From Oleidesulfovibrio sp964593925 (GTDB taxonomy: Bacteria; Desulfobacterota; Desulfovibrionia; Desulfovibrionales; Desulfovibrionaceae), in NCBI GenBank assembly GCA_964593925.1, contig CAZQKM010000028.1, positions 1 to 32,441 on the forward strand: a stretch of DNA of 32,441 bases, given 5' to 3'. A program made the translations under genes and the position numbers. Positions 1 to 7,806 of this stretch are shown piece after piece (the first letter of the stretch is position 1; each line of letters starts with the position of its first letter). The notes under the pieces are model-generated. The model saw only the letters and a program-made list of their open reading frames with translations. It searched no databases and was not told where the DNA came from.

Positions 1-552
1 CATAAATTACAGTTAGTTAAAAGAGAATATCGGATTTGCCCGTGCAGAGATCTCATCTTATGTATGCGCCGTACAGTGTACCCGGTAATATACCACCGCC
101 CCATTGCCGTGCGTGGCTGAAGAATAAAACTCGTTAAAATCAGCCCAAGCCGGATGTTCTGGCCCTCTTGGAATATAAAAAAGCGATAAGCCAAATCGAG
201 TTGGCCGGATGTGCCTTATCAAGGGCCCTCATGGAACATTCTGACGGATGTGCTAAAAAATTTGTTTACTGGCAGAATGGCATTACGCAACACCACGTGC
301 TGGCTTGAGCAGCTCTATTTTTCGAAAAAAGCCTCAACAGAATAACCGCCTAAGCCATGGAATATGAAATACGATGCGGCAGCAAAGACAACCCGGAAAA
401 GATTGTCCCAACTTTCAACATTCTTTTGCAGAACAATCAACAACTCGCCGCAATGTGTAATAAGAGCAACCGAAATACTGCAAAAAGAGACATCCAGCAG
501 CCAACAACACAGCGTTTCCACGTTCCGCCCCCAAGGCATGGTGTCTGCCAAC
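1..552. other. 552-nt stretch without a recognisable gene
   Basis: This stretch lies downstream of the methyltransferase stop. I see no tRNA, repeat or terminator with a clear U-tract. On the plus strand the frame from 138 to 305 is open for 56 codons, and the same frame is mostly open back to an ATG near 62 with a single TAA at 135-137. It could be a decayed gene, but an open stretch of that length is also expected by chance, and I recognise no family in it. Confidence 0.5.
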
Positions 553-1302
553 CTAGCGCTTCTTTGCCACATACATTCCATAGCCATAGTAGGCACCATA
601 TTTTTCGTACAAAGCTATTTCATTTTTTTCAAGCTCAACAATATGTTTTGCCTCGTCGCTGTATCCATGGGCCTCAAGCAAAGCATCAAAACGTTGCTCC
701 AACGGACCATAATAGTTCTGGGTCCAGCAATGGCAGGGTAGTACAAAATATGCTTCTGGAGAAAATCCATTTTTTTCAAGTAGCCTAATCTTTTCAGAGG
801 CAACATCAATTTCTGGATAGGCCGCATTCCAATGGGATTGTACCTCTAAAGGACGTGAATCACCTAACCAGGTAATTTCAGAAAGAACAAGTGAACCACC
901 CGGTTTCAAAAATTTCTTCCACGCAGTAATACCTGCCTGAAATCCCATGTTGTATATGGCCCCTTCAGACCATATAACATCATATTCTTCCTCAGAAAAA
1001 GGCAGCGCCTCCATGGGGCAGCAAAGCGTTGTAATCTTTTCTGACACACCATGGGCAGCTGCTCTTACTACAAGTTCTTCTAAAAACTCAGGAAGAAAAT
1101 CAACAGCAGTAATATGTACGTCTAGTTCTTGTGCAAGCTGAATTGCTGATGCACCTGTTCCACAACCAATATCTGCAATCTTTAATCCACTGCGTCTGTC
1201 AAGACCCGCAAGCATCATTGCTTGCCGTGTCTCCATATATCCCCCAGGCCCCTGATGCATTCCGTGCCTGTGAAGGTCTATAAGTAACTGCATCCCATGC
1301 AT
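553..1302 (-). CDS. Class I SAM-dependent methyltransferase
   Basis: This encodes a 249-residue soluble protein with a Rossmann-type methyltransferase fold. The SAM-binding motif I is IADIGCGTGAS at about residues 42-52. It is followed by an acidic strand end (ITAVDF), the motif LPFSEEEYDVIWSEGA, and the post-motif LKPGGSLVLSE. The length and motif order fit the Methyltransf_11/25 group, whose substrates range from quinones to small metabolites; nothing here identifies the acceptor. The ATG at 1302 is supported by GGAGG five bases upstream. The gene stands alone, with roughly 1 kb of non-coding sequence upstream and at least 550 nt downstream, so context gives no help with its role. The C-terminal part is rich in aromatic residues, which may form the substrate cap. 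Confidence 0.85.
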   Translation of the reverse strand: MHGMQLLIDLHRHGMHQGPGGYMETRQAMMLAGLDRRSGLKIADIGCGTGASAIQLAQELDVHITAVDFLPEFLEELVVRAAAHGVSEKITTLCCPMEALPFSEEEYDVIWSEGAIYNMGFQAGITAWKKFLKPGGSLVLSEITWLGDSRPLEVQSHWNAAYPEIDVASEKIRLLEKNGFSPEAYFVLPCHCWTQNYYGPLEQRFDALLEAHGYSDEAKHIVELEKNEIALYEKYGAYYGYGMYVAKKR

Positions 1303-2316
1303 TGCTTCCTCCAGAGTTGTTCCAAAATATTTTTACCAACCAGGCATAATACGCCTTCTTTGCCTATCTCTAATACACGTGATTTTACTATGCTGTACCG
1401 CTATAAAGTTCAAGACATTGCAAGTTACGTTATAGGCATATCGACACATCCCAGGTAACAAAAAAAGACTCATATTTTCGCGAGGCACAGAAATGACCAA
1501 GACAGACACAGCGTCCCGCAAATTTTTCGAGCCATACAGCTGATCAGTTCCCAAAAACACATCGCTGAGAGCGAACAGGGACGACGCATCACCCCTTGTT
1601 GTGCTCATGGTATACAGCCCATCTCAGAACAAATAACAACAGCAATTTTTCAATGGCATAGACAGTCAGTGTCGACGTTTCAGATTGGGGAGAGCCTTCT
1701 TTTTCCGGTATCGCGGATAAGTTCAATAATGCAGATATATAGCTTTGGCGAGCCCCCTACACCATTCGGCACTAGTGCTTTAGCCAAAAAATACCGAATC
1801 AAGCAGGCTCACGTGGGGCGTAATACCATATGTAGCATGTCTACCATGCTCCGGTTCGTTGGCTTAGCCCAATGCGCATGCTGCTCTTGTCACAAATCCG
1901 ATACGTGCAATCAGGTGCACCCTCTCGGCTATCAGCGATTCCACGACCCGAAGCCTTGCAATTTTTTTTACAAACACATTGTAGCTTCTAGATATTGCCA
2001 GCAGACACATGGCACGTTAGAATATCTGCTTTCCGTAAACGCGCGGAGCCCCAAAAGGCAAAGTATGCTCCAGGGAGGGGCAGAGCAAGGCGTTATCGAG
2101 CGCCTGATATACATAGAGCTCCAAGCCATGCACTACACTGGCGCCCCACTGGTATATTAATACGTTTCCTGATAACATGCATAACTAGTTAGCCATTTGG
2201 GCTTGCATAAGTATTAGGTCTGGAATAAAAAATATTGCTTTGACTGAACGCAAGAATTTTGTGGACTTTACCGTCTTCCTTGCCCATGGAAAATATATAT
2301 TCTATCATTTTTGGTT
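1303..2316. other. About 1 kb intergenic region, no convincing gene
   Basis: This divergent gap separates the minus-strand methyltransferase from the plus-strand lipoprotein operon. Open frames exist (a 91-codon minus frame ending at 1333 and a 163-codon plus frame at 1669-2160), but neither has a good ribosome binding site or family-like sequence. The minus frame from about 2160 to 1855 is interrupted by a single TAA, so a decayed minus-strand gene is possible but unrecognised. No tRNA or repeat was seen. Confidence 0.5.
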
Positions 2317-2325
2317 TGGTATAAT
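2317..2325 (+). promoter_or_regulatory. Extended -10 promoter for the lipoprotein/7TM/ATP-grasp operon
   Basis: A perfect TATAAT (2320-2325) is preceded by TGG, giving the TGn extended -10 arrangement. It lies in an AT-rich stretch about 50 nt upstream of the lipoprotein ATG. No good -35 hexamer is present at 16-18 nt spacing, which is tolerated by extended -10 promoters. Confidence 0.5.
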
Positions 2326-2374
2326 TTTTTCTTTGCAAAGCAAAAAATGTCATGCCGTCTTTGAGGATTGAACC

Positions 2375-3076
2375 ATGAAACACTTGTTTCGATTACTTTT
2401 TATTTTTCTGATCTTGTCATTGACAGCATGTACCCCCAAACCTGTTCCGGAGCACCCTGCATCCGGCCAGCCCACAGACCCAAAAATGGAGCTTCCCGTA
2501 CCAGAAGAAGAGCCCACTCCTGAAAAACCCCTCCTTGAGGAGCCTGAGCCTGAAAAGCCAGTAGCCCCAAAACCGCCACCACCAGTGCCTGCAAAGCCTA
2601 CCCCAAAGCCGGTACCCAGGCCGCCCAAAAAGCCCTCCCATGTCAAAATAGACAACTTAATTTTGTTTGGCAGAGCCGAATACGTCTATCTTGCCGATAT
2701 AAAAAAACGGTTATCAGCACGTATAGACACGGGAGCCACAACGTCATCCATTAATGCTACAGATATTCAGCGTTTTGAGCGTGATGGCAAAAAATGGGTC
2801 AGGTTTGTCATTCCCTACCCTGATGGCAAAACGTCTGAAACAATTGAAAAGCCATTGAAGCGTGATGCATTGATCAAACGACATGGCGCTGAAAGTATAC
2901 GACGTCCCATTATCATGCTTAGAGTCCGTATCGGCCCCATTTCTACAGTCTGCGAATTTTCACTCACCGACAGGTCAAAATTTGAATTTCCCGTCCTCAT
3001 CGGCCGTAACGTGCTGGCAGGTAAAGCTGCGGTTGATGTTTCACGAAAATACACAACCTCTCCCATGAGCCAATAA
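2375..3076 (+). CDS. Lipoprotein with retropepsin-like RimB/'Zn_protease' domain (PF05618-like)
   Basis: This encodes a 233-residue envelope protein. The signal peptide ends in the lipobox LTAC, with Cys19 as the lipidated residue. Residues 21-88 form a Pro/Glu/Lys-rich spacer that would hold the domain away from the membrane. The C-terminal domain of about 140 residues begins FGRAEYVYL and carries ARIDTGATTSSI, with the Asp118-Thr-Gly triad of aspartic (retropepsin) proteases, and later the conserved FPVLIGRN. The family is annotated 'ATP-dependent zinc protease', although the DTG motif points to an aspartic protease. Homologues occur beside RimK-like ATP-grasp ligases, as here. Its TAA overlaps the next ATG (TAATG), so translational coupling is likely. 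ATG 2375 has GAGG eight bases upstream. The protease role is inferred from family and motif; the substrate is unknown. Confidence 0.85.
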   Translation: MKHLFRLLFIFLILSLTACTPKPVPEHPASGQPTDPKMELPVPEEEPTPEKPLLEEPEPEKPVAPKPPPPVPAKPTPKPVPRPPKKPSHVKIDNLILFGRAEYVYLADIKKRLSARIDTGATTSSINATDIQRFERDGKKWVRFVIPYPDGKTSETIEKPLKRDALIKRHGAESIRRPIIMLRVRIGPISTVCEFSLTDRSKFEFPVLIGRNVLAGKAAVDVSRKYTTSPMSQ

Positions 3077-4608
3077 TGGAAAAAAAGCTGCATTTCATTA
3101 TCCTTATCGCAATCCTGACCCTCCTGGGGATAGGGACTACCATGTATAAGGTGTGGGGACTTGGTTTCTCTCTGTCCCCGCAGCAAAGCGTATCAGTCTG
3201 GACCGTAGAAGCTGAAATTATGTTTAACGCAAAAGGCGGCCCTGTTGAAGTTTCGCTGAACCTGCCAGACAACCGCAAAGGCTTTGTGGCTGTAAACACC
3301 GTAACCAAACAAGGCGATTACGCATACGAAGTCAAAAAAATCGGTGACCATGACCGTGGCGTATGGAGCATAGACGCGGCCTCCGGCCCCCAAAAGATAT
3401 ATTTCCAGAGCCAGATATACCGTAAAGATCCACAACATACACGCCCACTGGAAAAAGACTACAAACCAGCCCCGTTGCCCCCTTTCAGGCCCGCACAAAA
3501 AGAATTGGTAGCCGAGCTTATCCGGCAAGCAAAAAGTAAAAGTGATAAACCGTTGGATATTGCTATCAGCGTGTTGCAACTGCTGAATGTGCCAGAAGCA
3601 AACCCCAGTGCTCGGCTGATGTTAACCGCCAAAGATGAATTCGGCGGTCCGCTTGGTCTTGCCCGGGCAGTACTACATGAAGCCGGTGTGACTGCCAGAA
3701 GGGTTAAGGGATTTTTTCTGGATGAAAACACTTCCGGCAGAACCATCTCCGGATACCTGGAAATCAAAATGGGTGACGAGTGGATACTGGTAGATCCGGT
3801 AAAAACAGCCCCTCTCAAATCAGGCTCATTTCTGCTGTGGCAGACAGGAGACGAGTCTGTACTTGAAGTAACAGGCGGTTCTGAGTCCGGTGTAAAATTT
3901 TCCTCTCTCACGACAACCATCATAGCAAGCGAAGCAGCCATACGTGCAGGGCTGGGAGAATCCAAATCCATGTTTGTAGATTTTTCCATCTACAGCCTGC
4001 CGTTACAGTTTCAGAACTCGTTCAAACTACTGCTTCTAATTCCCTTTGGCGCCTTGGTTGTGGTTATCATGCGCAACCTTGTGGGTATCAGGACGTCAGG
4101 CACCTTCCTGCCTATTCTTATTGCCATGACTTTCATCCAGACATCTCTACTTTCCGGACTGATCCTGTTTGTCATGGTTGTCAGCCTCGGACTGGTGCTA
4201 CGTTCTTACTTGAGCAAGCTTAATCTGCTGCTGGTACCCCGTATTTCGGCGGTGCTGGTCTTTGTCATCGTTATTTACCTTGCTTTGGCTGTCATCAGCT
4301 ACAAGCTGGGTAGTGAATTCGGCCTACTGGTGTCTTTCTTCCCCATGATCATCATTGCATGGACAATCGAAAGGATGTCTATTTTATGGGAAGAAGAAGG
4401 CCCCAAGGAAGTCTTCATTCAGGGGGGAGGCTCACTGCTCACGGCAAGCCTTGTATACCTGCTTATTACCAACAGTTATGTTGAACATATCAGCTATGCC
4501 TTCCCTGAACTTCTCCTGGTCGTTCTGGCTGTCATTTTATGTATAGGCAGTTACACCGGCTACAGGTTAAGCGAACTGCGTCGCTTTGAACCCCTGGAAA
4601 GAATGTAA
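3076..4608 (+). CDS. Inactive transglutaminase fused to 7 transmembrane helices
   Basis: This encodes a 510-residue membrane protein. One N-terminal transmembrane helix (about residues 5-27) is followed by a roughly 270-residue extracytoplasmic part containing a transglutaminase-like fold (FGGPLGLARAVLHEAGVTARRVKGF, then GDEWILVDPV). The Cys expected before the helix is absent, as in the family called 'inactive transglutaminase fused to 7TM' (PF14400/PF14402-like). From about residue 320 to 500 there are seven hydrophobic helices. The gene starts by TAATG overlap with the lipoprotein gene and ends by TAATG overlap with the ATP-grasp gene. The likely arrangement is a periplasmic sensing or binding domain that signals or transports through the 7TM part, working with the flanking protease and ligase; this is inference. 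Confidence 0.85.
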   Translation: MEKKLHFIILIAILTLLGIGTTMYKVWGLGFSLSPQQSVSVWTVEAEIMFNAKGGPVEVSLNLPDNRKGFVAVNTVTKQGDYAYEVKKIGDHDRGVWSIDAASGPQKIYFQSQIYRKDPQHTRPLEKDYKPAPLPPFRPAQKELVAELIRQAKSKSDKPLDIAISVLQLLNVPEANPSARLMLTAKDEFGGPLGLARAVLHEAGVTARRVKGFFLDENTSGRTISGYLEIKMGDEWILVDPVKTAPLKSGSFLLWQTGDESVLEVTGGSESGVKFSSLTTTIIASEAAIRAGLGESKSMFVDFSIYSLPLQFQNSFKLLLLIPFGALVVVIMRNLVGIRTSGTFLPILIAMTFIQTSLLSGLILFVMVVSLGLVLRSYLSKLNLLLVPRISAVLVFVIVIYLALAVISYKLGSEFGLLVSFFPMIIIAWTIERMSILWEEEGPKEVFIQGGGSLLTASLVYLLITNSYVEHISYAFPELLLVVLAVILCIGSYTGYRLSELRRFEPLERM

Positions 4609-5600
4609 TGCTACGCCTGATTCGGCCTAGCAAGCTCGCACAGATGGGCATTATCGGCATGAATATGCGCAATGTCCGCTACGTGGCAGGTAATAACCCC
4701 CGACATCTGTACCCTCTAGTTGACGACAAACTGAAAACCAAACTGCTTGCCGAGCGAGCAGGACTGGCCGTACCCAAGCTCATTGGTGTCATAGAAGTAC
4801 AAAAACATGTGAAGCAGTTGATTCCACTCATGGAAGGACACGACAGCTTTGTGATTAAGCCTGCCAAAGGCAGTGGCGGCAAGGGTATCATGGTTGTCAT
4901 GGGTAGAGAAGGCAAAGGATTTCTCATGCCCGATGGTAAAATAGCCACAGAGGCAGATCTACATCGCCATACCTCCAATATTTTGAGTGGCCTTTACAGC
5001 CTCGGCGGCAATCCGGATGTTGCCATGATCGAAGAAAAAATCGAATTTTCAAAAACATTCGATGGCTTCACCTACCAAGGAGTTCCGGATCTGCGTATCA
5101 TTGTCTACAAAGGCTATCCAGCCATGGGTATGGCACGCCTTTCTACATCTAATTCAGGCGGCAAGGCGAACCTGCATCAAGGGGCCGTGGGGGCCGGTAT
5201 CGATATCGGATCCGGCAAGACCTTACATGCAATCCAACACGGCCTGCCAATAAAAAAACATCCCGATACTGGCAGGTATCTGCACGATCTGACCATCCAG
5301 CACTGGAAAGAATGTCTCACCCAAGCAGCCAAGTGTTTTGAAGTCACAGGCTTGGGCTACCTTGGTGCCGATATTGTTCTGGATGCCAACAAAGGCCCAC
5401 TGATTCTGGAACTGAATGCCCGCCCAGGCCTTGCCATTCTGATAGCCACCGGCCATGGGCTGCAGCCCAGGCTAAACCTTATCGACTCTGTTGCCCCCCC
5501 CCCCCGCTCTGTACAGGAACGCATAACCTTTTCCATTGACCACTTCGGTAAGCACAAAGGACAAAAAAAAATGAGTATGCCTGAAGTAAAGCCAGTATAG
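4608..5600 (+). CDS. ATP-grasp ligase, alpha-L-glutamate ligase-like (RimK-related)
   Basis: This encodes a 330-residue cytoplasmic protein. The ATP-grasp lysine/glycine loop is KPAKGSGGKGIMVV (about residues 84-97), and the metal site is GADIVLD (253-259) with LELNARPGLAI (267-277). It matches the TIGR02291/PF14397-like group of RimK-related ligases, which form amide bonds between a carboxylate and an amine using ATP; the substrates are not established. It begins by TAATG overlap with the 7TM gene. An uninterrupted run of 12 C residues (5494-5505) encodes the Ala-Pro-Pro-Pro at residues 296-299, after the catalytic core. Slippage by one base would replace the last ~31 residues with a short tail. 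No terminator with a U-tract is evident downstream. Confidence 0.85.
   Translation: MLRLIRPSKLAQMGIIGMNMRNVRYVAGNNPRHLYPLVDDKLKTKLLAERAGLAVPKLIGVIEVQKHVKQLIPLMEGHDSFVIKPAKGSGGKGIMVVMGREGKGFLMPDGKIATEADLHRHTSNILSGLYSLGGNPDVAMIEEKIEFSKTFDGFTYQGVPDLRIIVYKGYPAMGMARLSTSNSGGKANLHQGAVGAGIDIGSGKTLHAIQHGLPIKKHPDTGRYLHDLTIQHWKECLTQAAKCFEVTGLGYLGADIVLDANKGPLILELNARPGLAILIATGHGLQPRLNLIDSVAPPPRSVQERITFSIDHFGKHKGQKKMSMPEVKPV
5494..5505 (+). repeat. C12 homopolymer inside the ATP-grasp gene
   Basis: Twelve consecutive C residues lie in frame at codons 296-300. This is the longest mononucleotide run of C or G that I saw in the window. Tracts of this length are typical of slipped-strand phase-variable loci. 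They are also a common site of sequencing error, so the exact length is uncertain. Confidence 0.9.
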
Positions 5601-6644
5601 GGCAGTAATCAGCCCAACCGCGAGCCATTATCCCGACTACGCTCAATACATCCTGAAGGTTCCTTCCCGCATTTGGCCATGATCAGCCTAGACGCGCTAC
5701 ATGTATGCAGCAGGATCATGAGTATACAGTCAAGCCATATTGGGAAGACCTCCAGCCCCATACCCAACGGGGAATTGGACCGAGGCCCGCATGGAAAGCA
5801 CCCCGCTCTCCCTAGCCCACATACACCAAGATTATTCGCGTGCTCAGAAAGTGTCGTGATATACACTATCCATGTGTAAAAAAGCTGCTGTCGGTCAAAT
5901 AATGTTGATCTACAAAAAAATCGTCCGGGTACGCCCTTTCTTTTTCCATAAATGATCTGGCTTGCCACTCTGAGCAGCGCGTACTTCCCGCATAATCATA
6001 CATCCCGTAGGGCCATTGACGCACCACATCACTTACAGAGGCGTACACTTCTAGCAATACTCCTTGCGCCACAGGGCCCCTGAGTACAGTACAATGCCCC
6101 TAACTCTTTCGTGTACGCCTGCTACAGCTCAAATCTTTGGCAAATAAAAAAACTGCATGTAAAAATTACATAATGCGATGTATGGACAAAAAAATATATT
6201 TTTTATTACGTTACGCACCTTCACTTTTTCTAATTTTCAGATACAAACGACACATATCATTACAACAATTTATCACTACAAAACTATTACATAGTACGAA
6301 TTAAATTTAAAAATTATATAATTATATAGAATATTTATATTAAATACTTAAAAATATACATAGACTATAAAAATATATAACAGTGTGCATATGAAACACG
6401 TCGAATATGGGAGTAGACAGCCTTACTATACTTCACTGCATACCATAAAAAATACAGTAGTAAAAAACTATATGTTTCCTTACTACCAAGTCTATCAGCC
6501 GAAAAATTTCTTGAGACAATATTTTCAGCTCTATAAAATATGTATTCCCATGCGTTGTGGCTACCTGCACGTGGTTATGGTAAGAGTGCATAACACACAC
6601 CTGCCTAGCAACACGATTTCGTAAAAGCTCAAGGAGGAACGCCG
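5601..6644. other. About 1 kb gene-poor region with an AT-rich tract (about 6140-6480)
   Basis: The first half (5601-6130) has ordinary composition and no recognisable gene. Small minus-strand frames of 68 and 119 codons (5609-6072) lack a good start signal. From about 6140 to 6480 the sequence becomes strongly AT-rich, with repeated ATATA/TTAAAT runs around 6290-6380, unlike the flanking roughly 50% GC DNA. It leads into the DUF169 gene. It may hold that gene's promoter or mark an acquired segment. A 79-codon plus frame at 6385-6624 looks like random AT-rich translation. Confidence 0.5.
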
Positions 6645-7484
6645 ATGCACGCCATACTCACCGCTACAACCACATTCATGGATCATCTGGGACTGACTGA
6701 AGCACCTTTCGGTGTTTACTACTCTGAGTCAAAACCCGAAAACGCGTATGGCCCCACCCCGGGTATACCCATCTCACGCGAGCAAGAAGACCGGGGAGAG
6801 TTGGATATGCAAGAGGTCATGGGATCGTTTTCCTGCGTCATGGGCAACATTTGGCTGGCCAGAAAAAAGCACCGCGCGGCGTTTATCTCTACAGAAGAAT
6901 ACGGGTGTCCAGGGGGGGCATACTATTGTGCGATGATGAAGCCCCATCTCAAATTCATCGAACACTACGTGTCCGCAGGGCTTGAAGGAACCCCCGTGCA
7001 TGGAGAGCGATACATGCCCAATGCAGACGCCATGCGCACATTTATGCTTAAACTGAACCCACGCACGGCTCCACGCAAGTATTGTGTCTTCAAGCCTCTA
7101 CAGTTGTTCAGTGATAGTGAGCCGCCGGAATTCATCATATTTTTCGCCCGGCCGGAAATATTGACAGGCCTCTTCATCCAGACAACATTCACCACTGGCG
7201 ATATGGAATGCGTGGTTTCTCCTTTCGGCGCGGGCTGCACCAACATACTTGGCTGGCCACTCTACTACAAGGAGCAGGGAGTGGAAAAAGGCGTTATCGG
7301 GGGATTTGACCCCTCAGCCAGAAAATTCATGAAAACCGACGAACTGACCTTCACGGTTCCATTGGGCCTCTATGAAAAAATGCTGGCGGCACTGTCAGAA
7401 TCTATGTTCAACCATAATACTACCTGGGAAAGCGTACGCAAGAAGGTGGCCCGTAGCGCCAAAGCATGGGGAGAAAAACAATAG
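6645..7484 (+). CDS. DUF169 family protein
   Basis: This encodes a 279-residue protein with the hallmarks of DUF169: an early APFGVYYSE segment, a Cys/Gly-rich EYGCPGGAYYC motif near residue 90, and a later VVSPFGAGCTNI segment. No signal peptide or membrane helix is seen, so it is likely cytoplasmic. The function of DUF169 is not established. The conserved cysteines (GCPGGAYYC, FGAGC) suggest binding of a metal, heme or Fe-S group, but that is inference. The start is fixed by AAGGAGG ahead of ATG 6645. It stands alone, preceded by the AT-rich region and followed by a strong inverted repeat. A G7 run (6911-6917) lies inside the GCPGG codons. Confidence 0.8.
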   Translation: MHAILTATTTFMDHLGLTEAPFGVYYSESKPENAYGPTPGIPISREQEDRGELDMQEVMGSFSCVMGNIWLARKKHRAAFISTEEYGCPGGAYYCAMMKPHLKFIEHYVSAGLEGTPVHGERYMPNADAMRTFMLKLNPRTAPRKYCVFKPLQLFSDSEPPEFIIFFARPEILTGLFIQTTFTTGDMECVVSPFGAGCTNILGWPLYYKEQGVEKGVIGGFDPSARKFMKTDELTFTVPLGLYEKMLAALSESMFNHNTTWESVRKKVARSAKAWGEKQ

Positions 7485-7806
7485 CAGCCCTCTGCTCATG
7501 GATATCTGGAAGGGGCACAAAATTACCCAGCCCAGCATTCGACCCGCCTTTTGTTTTGCTTTTGGCTCCGGATTTTCAGCGTGGGATATATAGAGCAAAG
7601 GACAGGATACTTCATCAAGAAAGTACAGCCACCCATTCCTGGCAGGAATGGGTGGCTGTATACCAAACCTTGGCATATTGACCTGAATAAGCAAAAACAC
7701 CAGAGTTGCACACGCCGGTCATCCTATGGCGTCATTAAAGCTGTAGGGGCGATGAAACAAAAAATATTTACGCTCGTCCAGCCCACGTTAAGATAGGCCT
7801 AAAAAC
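7485..7806. other. Convergent intergenic region (322 nt)
   Basis: The stretch lies between the DUF169 gene (+) and the YnjB-like gene (-), which point at each other. Its only clear structure is the long inverted repeat at 7624-7660. No small gene was recognised. Confidence 0.6.
7624..7660. terminator. Perfect inverted repeat, probable shared terminator hairpin
   Basis: Two 18-nt arms (7624-7641 and 7643-7660) are perfectly complementary around a single central base, so a hairpin of about 16 bp can form on either strand. It sits between convergent genes, as a bidirectional terminator would. The U-tract is weak on both sides (best on the minus strand, ACTTTCTT), so an RNA stability element or a protein-binding palindrome is also possible. 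Confidence 0.5.

Noticed and set aside
1669..2160. 163-codon plus-strand open frame
   Set aside because: No ribosome binding site and no family-like segments; composition looks random. Kept only as part of the intergenic description.
2350..2655. Glycine/serine-rich 101-residue frame on the minus strand
   Set aside because: It is the antisense image of the Pro/Glu-rich spacer of the lipoprotein and has no ribosome site.
6385..6624. 79-codon plus-strand frame before the DUF169 gene
   Set aside because: It begins inside the AT-rich tract, has no ribosome site and shows no recognisable motif.
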